From an uncultured Saprospiraceae bacterium (GTDB lineage: Bacteria; Bacteroidota; Bacteroidia; Chitinophagales; Saprospiraceae): DNA of 7,048 nt. This document shows positions 1 to 7,002 of this stretch, piece by piece (the stretch's first letter is position 1; each line of letters opens with the position of its first letter). Location of the stretch: positions 1 to 7,048 of the forward strand of contig CALCMV010000026.1 of assembly GCA_937967535.1 (NCBI GenBank), given 5' to 3'. Under the pieces are notes generated by a model that saw only the letters and a list, made by a program, of their open reading frames with translations, was not told the origin of the DNA and searched no databases. The translations under genes and the position numbers were made by a program.

Positions 1-93
1 GTTTTTTATCAAATAATTATAAAATTTAATTAATTGAATATTTATTACCTTAATAAAAATTAAATAACTGATAATCAATTACTTATGATTTAA

Positions 94-141
94 ACCCGAA
101 TTTCCCAGTTACCTAATTTCCAAAATGTCCAAAGTCCAGGT
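94..141. repeat. Short degenerate GGAAATT-type intergenic repeat
   Basis: Read on the minus strand, this stretch is a chain of short G-led units such as GGAC-TTT, GGACATTTT, GGAAATTA, GGTAACT and GGGAAATTC. It is less AT-rich than the 93 bases before it and looks neither like normal coding DNA nor like the flanking spacer. It resembles low-complexity intergenic repeats seen in some Bacteroidota genomes; that comparison is from memory and has not been searched. It lies exactly where the signal peptide of the downstream ORF would be expected. Only one copy is in the window, so the repeat status is inferred. Confidence 0.35.
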
Positions 142-159
142 AATAAATCCGACAGTATT

Positions 160-1269
160 TTGGAAACTGTTGTGGAAAGCAATGTTGACCAAAAATTTAC
201 CGTAGAAAACGGTATGCTTGTATTTGAAAGTCGGGAAGATATGGACTTAACTCTTGTGGAGTTACGTTCACTATCCATAGAAGACTTTAATCAATGGGAA
301 ACACAAACAGGTGTAAATACGATTTATGGTGCATTTAATGCCGTAGTAGTGGCAGAAGATGCTATAAGTGATTACTATGGGAGCCTTCCCTTAGACGAAC
401 AAAAAAAGTACAGAGATATGCCGGAAATCAACTCCAACCTCTATAAAGAGATGATGAACAGAGGAGTTATCAAAATCATAAAGGATAATGACGGTACAAG
501 CTACTTCGGTTATGGCGTGACTGACCCTTCTATGGCACCAATACTCAACTTAGATGGATTCGTCAAGATGGAAAATAAAATTTATCAATACACAAAAGAG
601 GGTTTTAAGATTATCTTGGATGGGGATTTTACAAAAATTCCGCAATTACAGGCTATCAAAGACACTCACATTGATGATACATTCGTTGTTTCCATAGAAG
701 ATAAAAATACAAATAACGAAAAAGCTATGACTCATAACTGGACAGTAAATAATACTGACGAGGCTTGGGAAAACCAAGGCAATCGAAGACGATACAGAGT
801 ATGGCTTGACGGTCAATCTTATCCACAATATGGTTTGGTAGATACAGACTGTGCAAGATACCTGAGAGTGGTTCATACAGTACGAACCGAAGCTCAAAGG
901 AGAAACTTTTGGGGTAACTGGAAATATACCGGAAGTTTTTCTCCCTCGTTTTCTTTCACTAATCAATGGTGGTATGAGTATTCTCTTTATAATGGTAATC
1001 TGTGCGGATTAACTTCAACGCATTTCACCAATAATATCCCTTCATATAGTTGTACAGGGAATCCAAACTATCCCTGTCCGACATCACCACACTCTGCATC
1101 TTATCCTTCTACTAATAATGGATATTTCAACCAAACTCCTCACGGAGTTTGGTCAGCGGACGGTGATTGGCCGGAAGGCTACGGTTATTTTTCCAATGCC
1201 TTTTTTGTGGATGGTATTTTAACTTCAACATATAACGGTACATCGTTCAACTTTGAGTATGAAGAATAA
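160..1269 (+). CDS. Hypothetical Bacteroidota surface protein, probably lacking its N-terminal signal peptide
   Basis: The function is unknown. The start given is a TTG codon. The frame is open back to 94, where a TAA at 91-93 closes it, and an ATG at 85 in the same frame is followed two codons later by that stop. The first internal ATG is at 214 (residue 19). Residues 15-60, with an N-G-M-L-V-F motif, a short acidic helix and a W-E-T-Q-T-G-V-N-T-I-Y segment, recall the N-terminal region of many uncharacterised Bacteroidota lipoproteins, which usually follows a lipoprotein signal sequence. No hydrophobic or lipobox segment is found here in any forward frame upstream. The C-terminal half (about 190-369) is rich in Trp, Tyr, Asn and Ser, with four cysteines (231, 282, 298, 306) that could form two disulfides, as expected of an exported beta-rich domain. 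The coding frame is long and intact. The gene may be 5'-truncated and therefore not exported, or it may use an unusual start. The coding call is good; the start and the functional status are uncertain. Confidence 0.7.
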   Translation: METVVESNVDQKFTVENGMLVFESREDMDLTLVELRSLSIEDFNQWETQTGVNTIYGAFNAVVVAEDAISDYYGSLPLDEQKKYRDMPEINSNLYKEMMNRGVIKIIKDNDGTSYFGYGVTDPSMAPILNLDGFVKMENKIYQYTKEGFKIILDGDFTKIPQLQAIKDTHIDDTFVVSIEDKNTNNEKAMTHNWTVNNTDEAWENQGNRRRYRVWLDGQSYPQYGLVDTDCARYLRVVHTVRTEAQRRNFWGNWKYTGSFSPSFSFTNQWWYEYSLYNGNLCGLTSTHFTNNIPSYSCTGNPNYPCPTSPHSASYPSTNNGYFNQTPHGVWSADGDWPEGYGYFSNAFFVDGILTSTYNGTSFNFEYEE

Positions 1270-1306
1270 ACGACTAAATATTTTCGCTATATAAATTGAT
1301 ACATCA

Positions 1307-1337
1307 ACTAACCGGAATCTTTAAGATTCCGGTTAGT
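1307..1337. terminator. Perfect 15-bp inverted repeat; terminator or leader hairpin
   Basis: The arms at 1307-1321 and 1323-1337 are exact reverse complements around a single central base. As RNA this gives a stem of about 13 bp with a UUUAA loop and a GC-rich CCGGAATC core. It starts 37 bases after the upstream stop codon, a usual place for a factor-independent terminator. No clean T-tract follows; the next bases are a mixed CACTTCTCCT. The symmetry would let it act on either strand. The next gene begins only 22 bases downstream, so the hairpin may instead sit in that operon's leader. Confidence 0.7.
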
Positions 1338-1359
1338 CACTTCTCCTAAATTAATAAGA

Positions 1360-2334
1360 ATGAAAACAATTAAAGCCCGCTATATTTTACTCATTACCTC
1401 ATTATTCATATGTCTGACAGCTTGCGTAAAAGAACTCACACTACAAAACGGCACAGACCATCAATTCCCTGTAATGAACGGCATATTCTCCGTTGGTGGC
1501 TATCCTTCCGTTTTTCGATTAACCTATACTGCCAATCCGCTTGCAGAACAAATCAATACACCCGAAGAAGCGCAAGTATTTTTTTGGCAAGATGGCGAAT
1601 TAGTGGCAGAGACATCGCCTGACGCGAACGGATACTGCACAATACCTGACCTATTCGCACAGACAGGTAGCGTACTCTCAGCGATGGCAGTATTTCCTGA
1701 AGGAGATACACTCACCGCAACCGATAGCATACCGACTCGCTCTTTTGTGAATAATGATGCCACCTTCGGCAGTGCAGGTTTTATGGATGAACATGGAGAT
1801 AATGTCAGTAGGCTTAGTGTACGATTTACAGACCCACCTAATCAAAAAGACTATTATGAATTGTTCGTATTTAGTTGGAGGAGTTTTTCCTTGAATGACA
1901 CTTCTTTTATACAAGTTCGTAGGCTTTATCAACCCAATACCATATTGAACAACGAAGGTGACCAAGACTTTCAACCTTGGACTATGTATTTTTCAGATGA
2001 ATTATTTGATGGTCAATTAGTACAATTCGAACAAAATTTTACGGGTGCAACTCGTACTATTCCTATGCCCGGTACACCCTTCGGGCTTGAAGAAGACGGT
2101 GTTTATTTACTTTTCAGGAATGTAAGTGAAGCCTATTATGAATCAGTAAAAAGCTGGACACGTCACCGCTACACACAACGAGTAGGCGAAGGTATTGCTG
2201 ATGTCAGTGATGCAATTTTAGAGGACTTTCAACGGGTTATATTTGCTCCCGACCCCACGCCTATGTATTCAAACGTAGAAGGCGGACTCGGCGTTTTTGC
2301 AGGAGTGAATACACAAATTATCAAATTGGATTAA
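1360..2334 (+). CDS. DUF4249-family outer-membrane lipoprotein, partner of a TonB-dependent receptor
   Basis: This is a predicted lipoprotein of 324 residues. A basic N-terminus and a hydrophobic stretch (about residues 8-20) lead to a lipobox L-T-A-C with the acylated cysteine at residue 22, followed by V-K-E-L, a typical start of mature DUF4249 proteins. Residues 35-130 have the family's pattern: an extracellular beta-sandwich-like segment with P-E-E-A-Q-V-F-F-W (variable loop and strand), a G-Y-C-T-I turn, and a D-S-I-P near residue 125. The rest (about 140-310) is the family's less conserved second half. Length is usual for the family. The stop codon shares one base with the start of the receptor gene, so the two are almost certainly co-transcribed and translationally coupled. 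DUF4249 genes are commonly found beside TonB-dependent receptors in Bacteroidota and are presumed to be accessory surface or substrate-capturing proteins. No substrate is established and nothing here identifies one. The family assignment is from recalled pattern and context. Confidence 0.85.
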   Translation: MKTIKARYILLITSLFICLTACVKELTLQNGTDHQFPVMNGIFSVGGYPSVFRLTYTANPLAEQINTPEEAQVFFWQDGELVAETSPDANGYCTIPDLFAQTGSVLSAMAVFPEGDTLTATDSIPTRSFVNNDATFGSAGFMDEHGDNVSRLSVRFTDPPNQKDYYELFVFSWRSFSLNDTSFIQVRRLYQPNTILNNEGDQDFQPWTMYFSDELFDGQLVQFEQNFTGATRTIPMPGTPFGLEEDGVYLLFRNVSEAYYESVKSWTRHRYTQRVGEGIADVSDAILEDFQRVIFAPDPTPMYSNVEGGLGVFAGVNTQIIKLD

Positions 2335-4727
2335 TGAAAAAACGAATATATTTTATCCTATTTTTGTGTCTGTTTTTTTTCGGAAAAAATGAAGCACAAA
2401 AAATAACTCTCGCAGGGTACGTACAAGACAGCATTAGCGGAGAACGACTCATTGGAGCTACGCTATACACTAAGCCTGATTATGCTTCATCTACGATTAC
2501 CAATGAATTTGGTTTTTTTAGTATGGAAATTAATCAAGAAAAAACAAGCCGAGTGAAGGTGGATTATTTGGGTTATGAAAGTCGTTTATTTGAGCTTTCA
2601 CCAAAACAAGATACAACGCTTATTTTCCAACTTCCGCCTTCTCTAAATGAACTTTCTACGGTTGAGGTAAAAGCACAAAACTACGCCTTACCCAAAACAA
2701 GCGGAACAATTGTACAAATCACTCCAAAAGAAATCAAACAAATCCCACGATTGCTTGGAGAAACGGACGCATTGCGGGCGTTCCAATTGATGCCCGGCAT
2801 ACAAGGCGGTTCGGAAGGCTCAAGTGCCTTGCATGTCAGAGGTGGCTCGCCTGACCAAAACCTGATACTTTTGGATGACGTACCACTTTATTTCGCTAAT
2901 CATATTGGCGGTTTTGTCTCTGTAATTGATGCAGATGCCATTAATTCTATTCGCTTGTATAAGGGTGGATTTCCGGCGCGTTTTGCAGGGCGTTTATCGT
3001 CTGTTGTGGATGTGAGACTGAAAGATGGTGGTTTTGATAAATGGAAAAAGCAATTTTCATTGGGTGTGCTTTCTTCAAAAATCAGCTTTTCAGGTCCTAT
3101 AAAAAAAGACAAAGTTTCGGCATTGGTCACGCTTCGACGCAGTAATCTTGATTTATTTACCCGACTTGCCTCTCTTATCAATTCCGGTAATGAATTTTCG
3201 GCAGGTTTCTATTTTTACGATGGCACGGCTAAGATTAATTATAAAATATCTGAACGAGACAGGGTTTATTTCAGTTTTTATGCCGGCGAAGATAGGCTTT
3301 TTATTAAGCAAAATACCGAAGATGAATTTCAAGGAGAACAATACACACTCAAAAGCCGAATCGGAAATAATTGGGGAAATATAGCCGGTGCCATTCGCTG
3401 GAATCATCTCTACGGAGAACGTTTTTTTGCCAATTATATTCTTTCCTATTCTCGCTTCAATTACTATAAGGGATTGAATGTCAACCGAACTGTTGAGAAC
3501 GCTGATACGCCACCTCAAAAAAATATAGCTGATTTGACTTCCGGTATTCAAGACTTTAGTCTGAAACTCCACCATGAATTTCATGGCAAATCTACTTATC
3601 GTTTTGGTTTGACAGCCGATACGCCAAGATTCCGACAGCCGGGCATTTATTTGTTTCAACAAAGACCGGATGAGGAAAATATCGAACAATCCGAAGGAGG
3701 CGCAATCAGACAATCTTCAACCTTGGGAGCTTATGTCGAAGTAGAACCCGAACTCGGCAAAAAACTAAGCATGAATATCGGTTTGCATACCGCTTTGTTT
3801 TTTACAGATAAAAAAATATTTCCCTCACTACAACCCCGATTTGTAGCCAACTATACAATGAATGAAAAACTCAGCATCAATACGACTTATTCACGCATGG
3901 TGCAGAATCTTCATTTGCTGTCCAATTCGGGTGCAGGGCTACCGACCGACCTGTGGCTACCCGCTACGGATAGAGTGCGCCCTGCCATAGCAGACCAAGT
4001 AAGCTTGGGCGGACAGTGGAATACAGACCGATTCTCTTTTGAGTTGGATGCTTTTTATAAAAAAATGTATCAACAAATTGAATTTCAACAAGGTGTATCT
4101 TTTTTCACTGGAGGCGAAGATTGGCAGGATAATGTGGAGACAAATGGAATAGGCACTGTTTACGGTGTCGAATTTTTACTTAAAAAGAAAACGGGGAAGT
4201 TCAATGGCTGGTTGGCATATACATGGTCAAAAAATACTCGGGTTTTCGATAATTTAAATTCGGGAAGGGTTTTTCCTTACAAATTTGACCGACCCCATGT
4301 GCTTGATATTGTAGCGATATGGCAGCCCGGTCCTAAAGTTTCGATGAGTGCAACATGGACTTTAGAAAGTGGTCATGCCCTCACCCTCGCTGATGCTCAG
4401 TATGCACTGGAAACCTTTGACCTTTTCGATGATAGCTCATTCTATGAGCTTAACTTTGGTCCGCATAATGCCCAGTTATTTGACCAACGTAATAATTATC
4501 GAATGCCTACTTATCATCGTCTAGACATTAATTTTAATTTCACAAGAAAGGGAACGAGAAAAGGTAAACCACAAACCAGAATAACCACATTAGGCGTATA
4601 TAATTTGTACAACAAACATAATCCATATTTTATTTTTTATGATAAAAACGAACAAGGAGATACCAGCCTACATCAGTTTACTTTATTTCCTATATTACCT
4701 TACATTTCTTATGAATTAAAATTTTAA
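2334..4727 (+). CDS. TonB-dependent outer-membrane receptor with N-terminal carboxypeptidase-regulatory-like domain
   Basis: This is a TonB-gated outer-membrane transporter that should import an unidentified ligand into the periplasm using energy from TonB-ExbB-ExbD. A signal peptide is clear at residues 1-21 (M-K-K-R, a Phe/Leu-rich core, then N-E-A before Q22). Residues 24-101 form a carboxypeptidase-regulatory-like beta-sandwich, with G-Y-V-Q-D-S-I-S-G-E-R-L-I-G-A-T and then T-N-E-F-G-F-F-S. A V-E-V-K-A segment at 110-114 is where TonB-box-like sequences usually lie. The plug domain spans about 125-232, with M-P-G-I-Q-G, L-H-V-R-G-G-S-P-D-Q-N, L-L-D-D-V-P-L-Y and Y-K-G-G-F-P-A-R-F-G-type motifs (here F-A-G-R). 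The beta-barrel runs from about 240 to 797 and ends in a terminal Phe (Y-E-L-K-F), the usual outer-membrane insertion signal. At 797 residues it is shorter than SusC proteins, and no SusD gene is adjacent, so it is not a classical polysaccharide-utilisation pair. The start ATG overlaps the preceding stop by one base. Confidence 0.93.
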   Translation: MKKRIYFILFLCLFFFGKNEAQKITLAGYVQDSISGERLIGATLYTKPDYASSTITNEFGFFSMEINQEKTSRVKVDYLGYESRLFELSPKQDTTLIFQLPPSLNELSTVEVKAQNYALPKTSGTIVQITPKEIKQIPRLLGETDALRAFQLMPGIQGGSEGSSALHVRGGSPDQNLILLDDVPLYFANHIGGFVSVIDADAINSIRLYKGGFPARFAGRLSSVVDVRLKDGGFDKWKKQFSLGVLSSKISFSGPIKKDKVSALVTLRRSNLDLFTRLASLINSGNEFSAGFYFYDGTAKINYKISERDRVYFSFYAGEDRLFIKQNTEDEFQGEQYTLKSRIGNNWGNIAGAIRWNHLYGERFFANYILSYSRFNYYKGLNVNRTVENADTPPQKNIADLTSGIQDFSLKLHHEFHGKSTYRFGLTADTPRFRQPGIYLFQQRPDEENIEQSEGGAIRQSSTLGAYVEVEPELGKKLSMNIGLHTALFFTDKKIFPSLQPRFVANYTMNEKLSINTTYSRMVQNLHLLSNSGAGLPTDLWLPATDRVRPAIADQVSLGGQWNTDRFSFELDAFYKKMYQQIEFQQGVSFFTGGEDWQDNVETNGIGTVYGVEFLLKKKTGKFNGWLAYTWSKNTRVFDNLNSGRVFPYKFDRPHVLDIVAIWQPGPKVSMSATWTLESGHALTLADAQYALETFDLFDDSSFYELNFGPHNAQLFDQRNNYRMPTYHRLDINFNFTRKGTRKGKPQTRITTLGVYNLYNKHNPYFIFYDKNEQGDTSLHQFTLFPILPYISYELKF

Positions 4728-4773
4728 ACTGTTTTCTTAAAAGAAACTCGACGACTTGAAAAAAGCGTTAATA

Positions 4774-4845
4774 GACGAGAGAGGTAAGACGTGAGACCAG
4801 AGAATTTTCTGTGATTTTCTGGTCTCACGTCTCATCTCTCTCGTC
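4774..4845. terminator. Long imperfect hairpin between convergent genes
   Basis: The arms 4774-4801 and 4818-4845 are 28 bases each and match as reverse complements at 26 positions; the two mismatches lie together near 4784-4786. The pairing can be extended inwards by about three pairs (4802-4804 with 4815-4817), leaving a loop of roughly ten bases. It sits between the receptor stop (4727) and the minus-strand stop (4878), so a bidirectional terminator is the simplest role. The stem has no run of U after it on either strand. It merges into the tandem repeat that follows, so it may equally be a relic of a repeat family. Confidence 0.6.
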
Positions 4846-4872
4846 TCATCTCTCACATCTCATCTCTCTCTT
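4831..4872. repeat. 14-nt tandem repeat, three units, CT-rich on the plus strand
   Basis: Three consecutive 14-base units at 4831-4844, 4845-4858 and 4859-4872 share the same first ten bases, CTCATCTCTC, and differ only in the last four (TCGT, ACAT, TCTT). A partial fourth unit continues to the stop codon of the minus-strand gene at 4878-4880. The first unit is also the outer part of the right arm of the hairpin. The strand bias is extreme: almost all pyrimidine on the plus strand. Confidence 0.75.
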
Positions 4873-4877
4873 CTCTC

Positions 4878-6695
4878 TTACTCTTTAATAATTTTCTCTG
4901 CCGACCAAACTACATCTTCCAAGCTGATGGTAATAAAATACATACCTTGTGTCAATGACGACATATCAATATTTGTAGTTTCATTTCCGATTTGTGTAAA
5001 TACCTGACGACCAAGTACATCGTTTATCACAATTTGATAATCGCTCATATCAGTTTGAATGATAAGTTGGTCGCTGACCGGATTGGGGAAGATGGAAAAT
5101 TGTGCGGCGAAGGCAGGGACAGTACTCGTAGCAATATCGTTTATATCGCAAGGACGCACCTGATAGCCATCCAAAAACGGCGCATCGCCCGAAGAAGAAA
5201 ACTGTCCGCTAATACCATTCAAATTAAAAGGAGCATCAGTCGGAATAGCTTCAGACGGAATATTGGCATCCGAATCAATACGCATAAGGACAGTATTACT
5301 GCCATTCGTCAAATCAACATTAAAACTACTGCCCGTTTCGCCTATCTGCGAAGGGTCTACAACACTCCAACCCGATAAAGACACCGGCATGGACTCCGTA
5401 GCCTCGCTCAATTCATCTACCTGCACATAATCAAGCGAATTGCCCTGCGACAAGACCGTAATTTGATTTGGCATCAACTGTGTCAAGCCCCGAAATTGGT
5501 TGATTACTCCCACAATCTGCAACTCATCACCCTCTGTTAGCACATAATCATCCACATCATCAAAAGAAAAAACCGAGATAGCTCCGGTAGCATCTGTCAA
5601 GCCAAAATCATAACCGCCTCCACCACGAAAATCAGCGCAATATGCCACGCCCGTCATCTGCACCAATGCGCCAAGTGAAGTTGCTACACCATCTGCATCT
5701 TCGCCCGTAACATCCGCAATATCAACGATTTGAAAGTCATTATCCGTAATTGTAATCGTCAGCTGACTTACACTGCCAATGCTGCATGTACCGCCGCTAT
5801 TTTCCAGATTCAATACGATAGTACGCTCGCCGTCTGTATCCATATTATCCACCGTTGCTATGCTTATGGTCTGTGTCAAATCGCCACCTTCGGTAAATGT
5901 AAGTGTCTGATTCATAAACGTAAAATCCGTAGCCGGTGCGGTGCTGCTCGCATCCAATGACACATCAACCGAACAATCTGCCGCGACACTAAGCGCAACA
6001 TTCACATTGGCATCATCACCTTCCGCTACGCTAAAACCGCTTGTCGTAAAATCAAATTCTGATGTAGAGGACATCATCGGCGAATAAGAACCCAAAGGCA
6101 TCATTCCCCCGCAAGTCGCATTGTCCGAACAACCGTCAAAGGCATCCACACCGCTATAAGTCCAATTGCTTTCCACGAAAGTAGTACCATCCGGTCCGGT
6201 ACCATCATTTCGATATGCCCAACCATCGAGATACTCCCAACTCGTACCGCTGCCATCCACATTAATATCGCCAAATACATCAATTACATTACCATTCATA
6301 AATAGCTCAACGGCATCATCGCCATTAATTGCCATCGAACCATCTTCAAAATCAGGCGCGAAACCAAAATAAGTCATAAAAGGGTCGGCTTCCGTTGTCA
6401 CATAAATGAATGTTCCTGCCGAAATATTCATCGCAGGAAAGGTAAATTCCTCATCATCAGTACCTTGTCCGTTATTTGCCGAACCAATGCCGTAGATACT
6501 CAAGTCGGCAATATCAGCAGTAGCATAGAGTTCTACCCCCTTCGGTGTACCGCCCGATAGCGGTCCGTCATATACTGCTGAGATAATGACATTCGCCTGT
6601 GCAGGTGTAATTAGAAAAGTTGCTAAAGTTAAAATTAGCGTAGCGTTAAGCATTTTTTTTAGGCTAAAGTGTAAATAGTTGTAAATAATTTTCAT
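4878..6695 (-). CDS. Secreted LTD / Calx-beta / OB-like protein with T9SS type A sorting domain
   Basis: This is a predicted secreted or cell-surface protein of 605 residues. The signal peptide ends near P-A-Q-A (residues 31-34). Residues 35-205 resemble a lamin-tail (LTD) domain: V-I-I-S-A-V-Y-D-G near the start, then K-G-V-E-L-Y, D-L-S-I-Y-G-I-G, the G-D-D-A-V-E-L-F core and the later W-A-Y-R segment. Residues 214-320 match a Calx-beta domain (F-S-V-A-E-G start, D-F-T-F, T-I-S-I-A, D-G-E-R-T, closing T-I-T-D-N-D). Residues 325-417, and probably 421-520, look like OB-fold modules of the kind found in extracellular nucleases and DUF5689 proteins. Residues 530-605 form a T9SS type A sorting domain (F-S-I-F-P-N-P-V, V-L-G-R-Q-V-F, L-T-Q-G-M-Y-F-I, ending in K-I-I-K-E), which directs export by the type IX system and usually removal of the tail. 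No nuclease or other catalytic domain is present. Two starts are possible: Met1 (6695), used here, and Met15 (6653), which directly follows an A-rich run and still leaves a signal peptide. The role is unknown; adhesion or extracellular binding is an inference. Confidence 0.88.
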   Translation of the reverse strand: MKIIYNYLHFSLKKMLNATLILTLATFLITPAQANVIISAVYDGPLSGGTPKGVELYATADIADLSIYGIGSANNGQGTDDEEFTFPAMNISAGTFIYVTTEADPFMTYFGFAPDFEDGSMAINGDDAVELFMNGNVIDVFGDINVDGSGTSWEYLDGWAYRNDGTGPDGTTFVESNWTYSGVDAFDGCSDNATCGGMMPLGSYSPMMSSTSEFDFTTSGFSVAEGDDANVNVALSVAADCSVDVSLDASSTAPATDFTFMNQTLTFTEGGDLTQTISIATVDNMDTDGERTIVLNLENSGGTCSIGSVSQLTITITDNDFQIVDIADVTGEDADGVATSLGALVQMTGVAYCADFRGGGGYDFGLTDATGAISVFSFDDVDDYVLTEGDELQIVGVINQFRGLTQLMPNQITVLSQGNSLDYVQVDELSEATESMPVSLSGWSVVDPSQIGETGSSFNVDLTNGSNTVLMRIDSDANIPSEAIPTDAPFNLNGISGQFSSSGDAPFLDGYQVRPCDINDIATSTVPAFAAQFSIFPNPVSDQLIIQTDMSDYQIVINDVLGRQVFTQIGNETTNIDMSSLTQGMYFITISLEDVVWSAEKIIKE

Positions 6696-7002
6696 ATGAA
6701 TTTTATTTTAGAGATGAAAAAATAATAAATATCGTTTTTTTATTTTTATTTTCAAAAAAATTATTTAAATTGAATAGAGTGCGTATTACAAATTGGTGGA
6801 CACCACTCATTCATTTAAATTTAAGAAATACGTTAAGAGACATTTAAAGTAATACAAATCACCCAATTGAAATACAATTAAATTGAATTAAATCAGTTTA
6901 TATCAAAAAAAATACAACGAACAAAAATACATCCACACAAAATATACATTATTATTCAATACTCATCAAACTCCAAATTAATTAATTGTAAATTCCTTAT
7001 TT
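6696..7002. other. AT-rich intergenic region with no gene seen
   Basis: About 300 bases upstream of the minus-strand secreted protein gene hold no convincing ORF on either strand. The DNA is strongly AT-rich, with homopolymer runs of T and A near 6734-6760 and A-rich stretches around 6905-6930. A small inverted repeat, TGGTG-GA-CACCA at 6794-6805, lies in the one GC-richer patch (6777-6808) and could be an operator or simply chance. If the gene at the right edge is real, this is a divergent promoter region. Confidence 0.6.
6724..6756 (-). promoter_or_regulatory. Weak candidate Bacteroidota-type promoter for the secreted protein gene
   Basis: On the minus strand a TTTG (6756-6753) is followed after 21 bases by TATTTATT (6731-6724), which fits the Bacteroidota -33 TTTG / -7 TAnnTTTG pattern with two mismatches in the -7 element. 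Transcription would start about 20-25 bases upstream of Met1, a sensible leader. In DNA this AT-rich such matches arise easily by chance. Confidence 0.2.

Noticed and set aside
90..278. 62-codon minus-strand frame overlapping the start of the first gene
   Set aside because: It overlaps the coding start and the repeat-like stretch; its C-terminal residues simply translate the repeat units. There is no independent support.
3153..3713. 186-codon open frame on the minus strand inside the receptor gene
   Set aside because: It lies wholly antisense to a clear TonB-dependent receptor barrel, has no recognisable domain, and reads like the complement of the real gene.
4731..4746. Short AT-only inverted repeat just after the receptor stop
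   Set aside because: It has only about five to six A-T rich pairs with a tight loop, too weak to call a terminator beside the much stronger hairpin at 4774-4845.
4831..4872. CRISPR-like array
   Set aside because: The 14-nt units are contiguous with no spacers and there are no cas genes; it is a simple tandem repeat.
4992..5378. 128-codon open frame on the plus strand within the secreted protein gene
   Set aside because: It is antisense to well-recognised domains and the T9SS tail of the minus-strand gene; its Arg/Ile-rich composition is typical of shadow frames.
6922..6929. TATTTTTG on the minus strand, an exact TAnnTTTG match
   Set aside because: It lies more than 220 bases upstream of the gene and has no TTTG at suitable spacing (nearest at 8 and 37 bases), so it is likely chance in AT-rich DNA.
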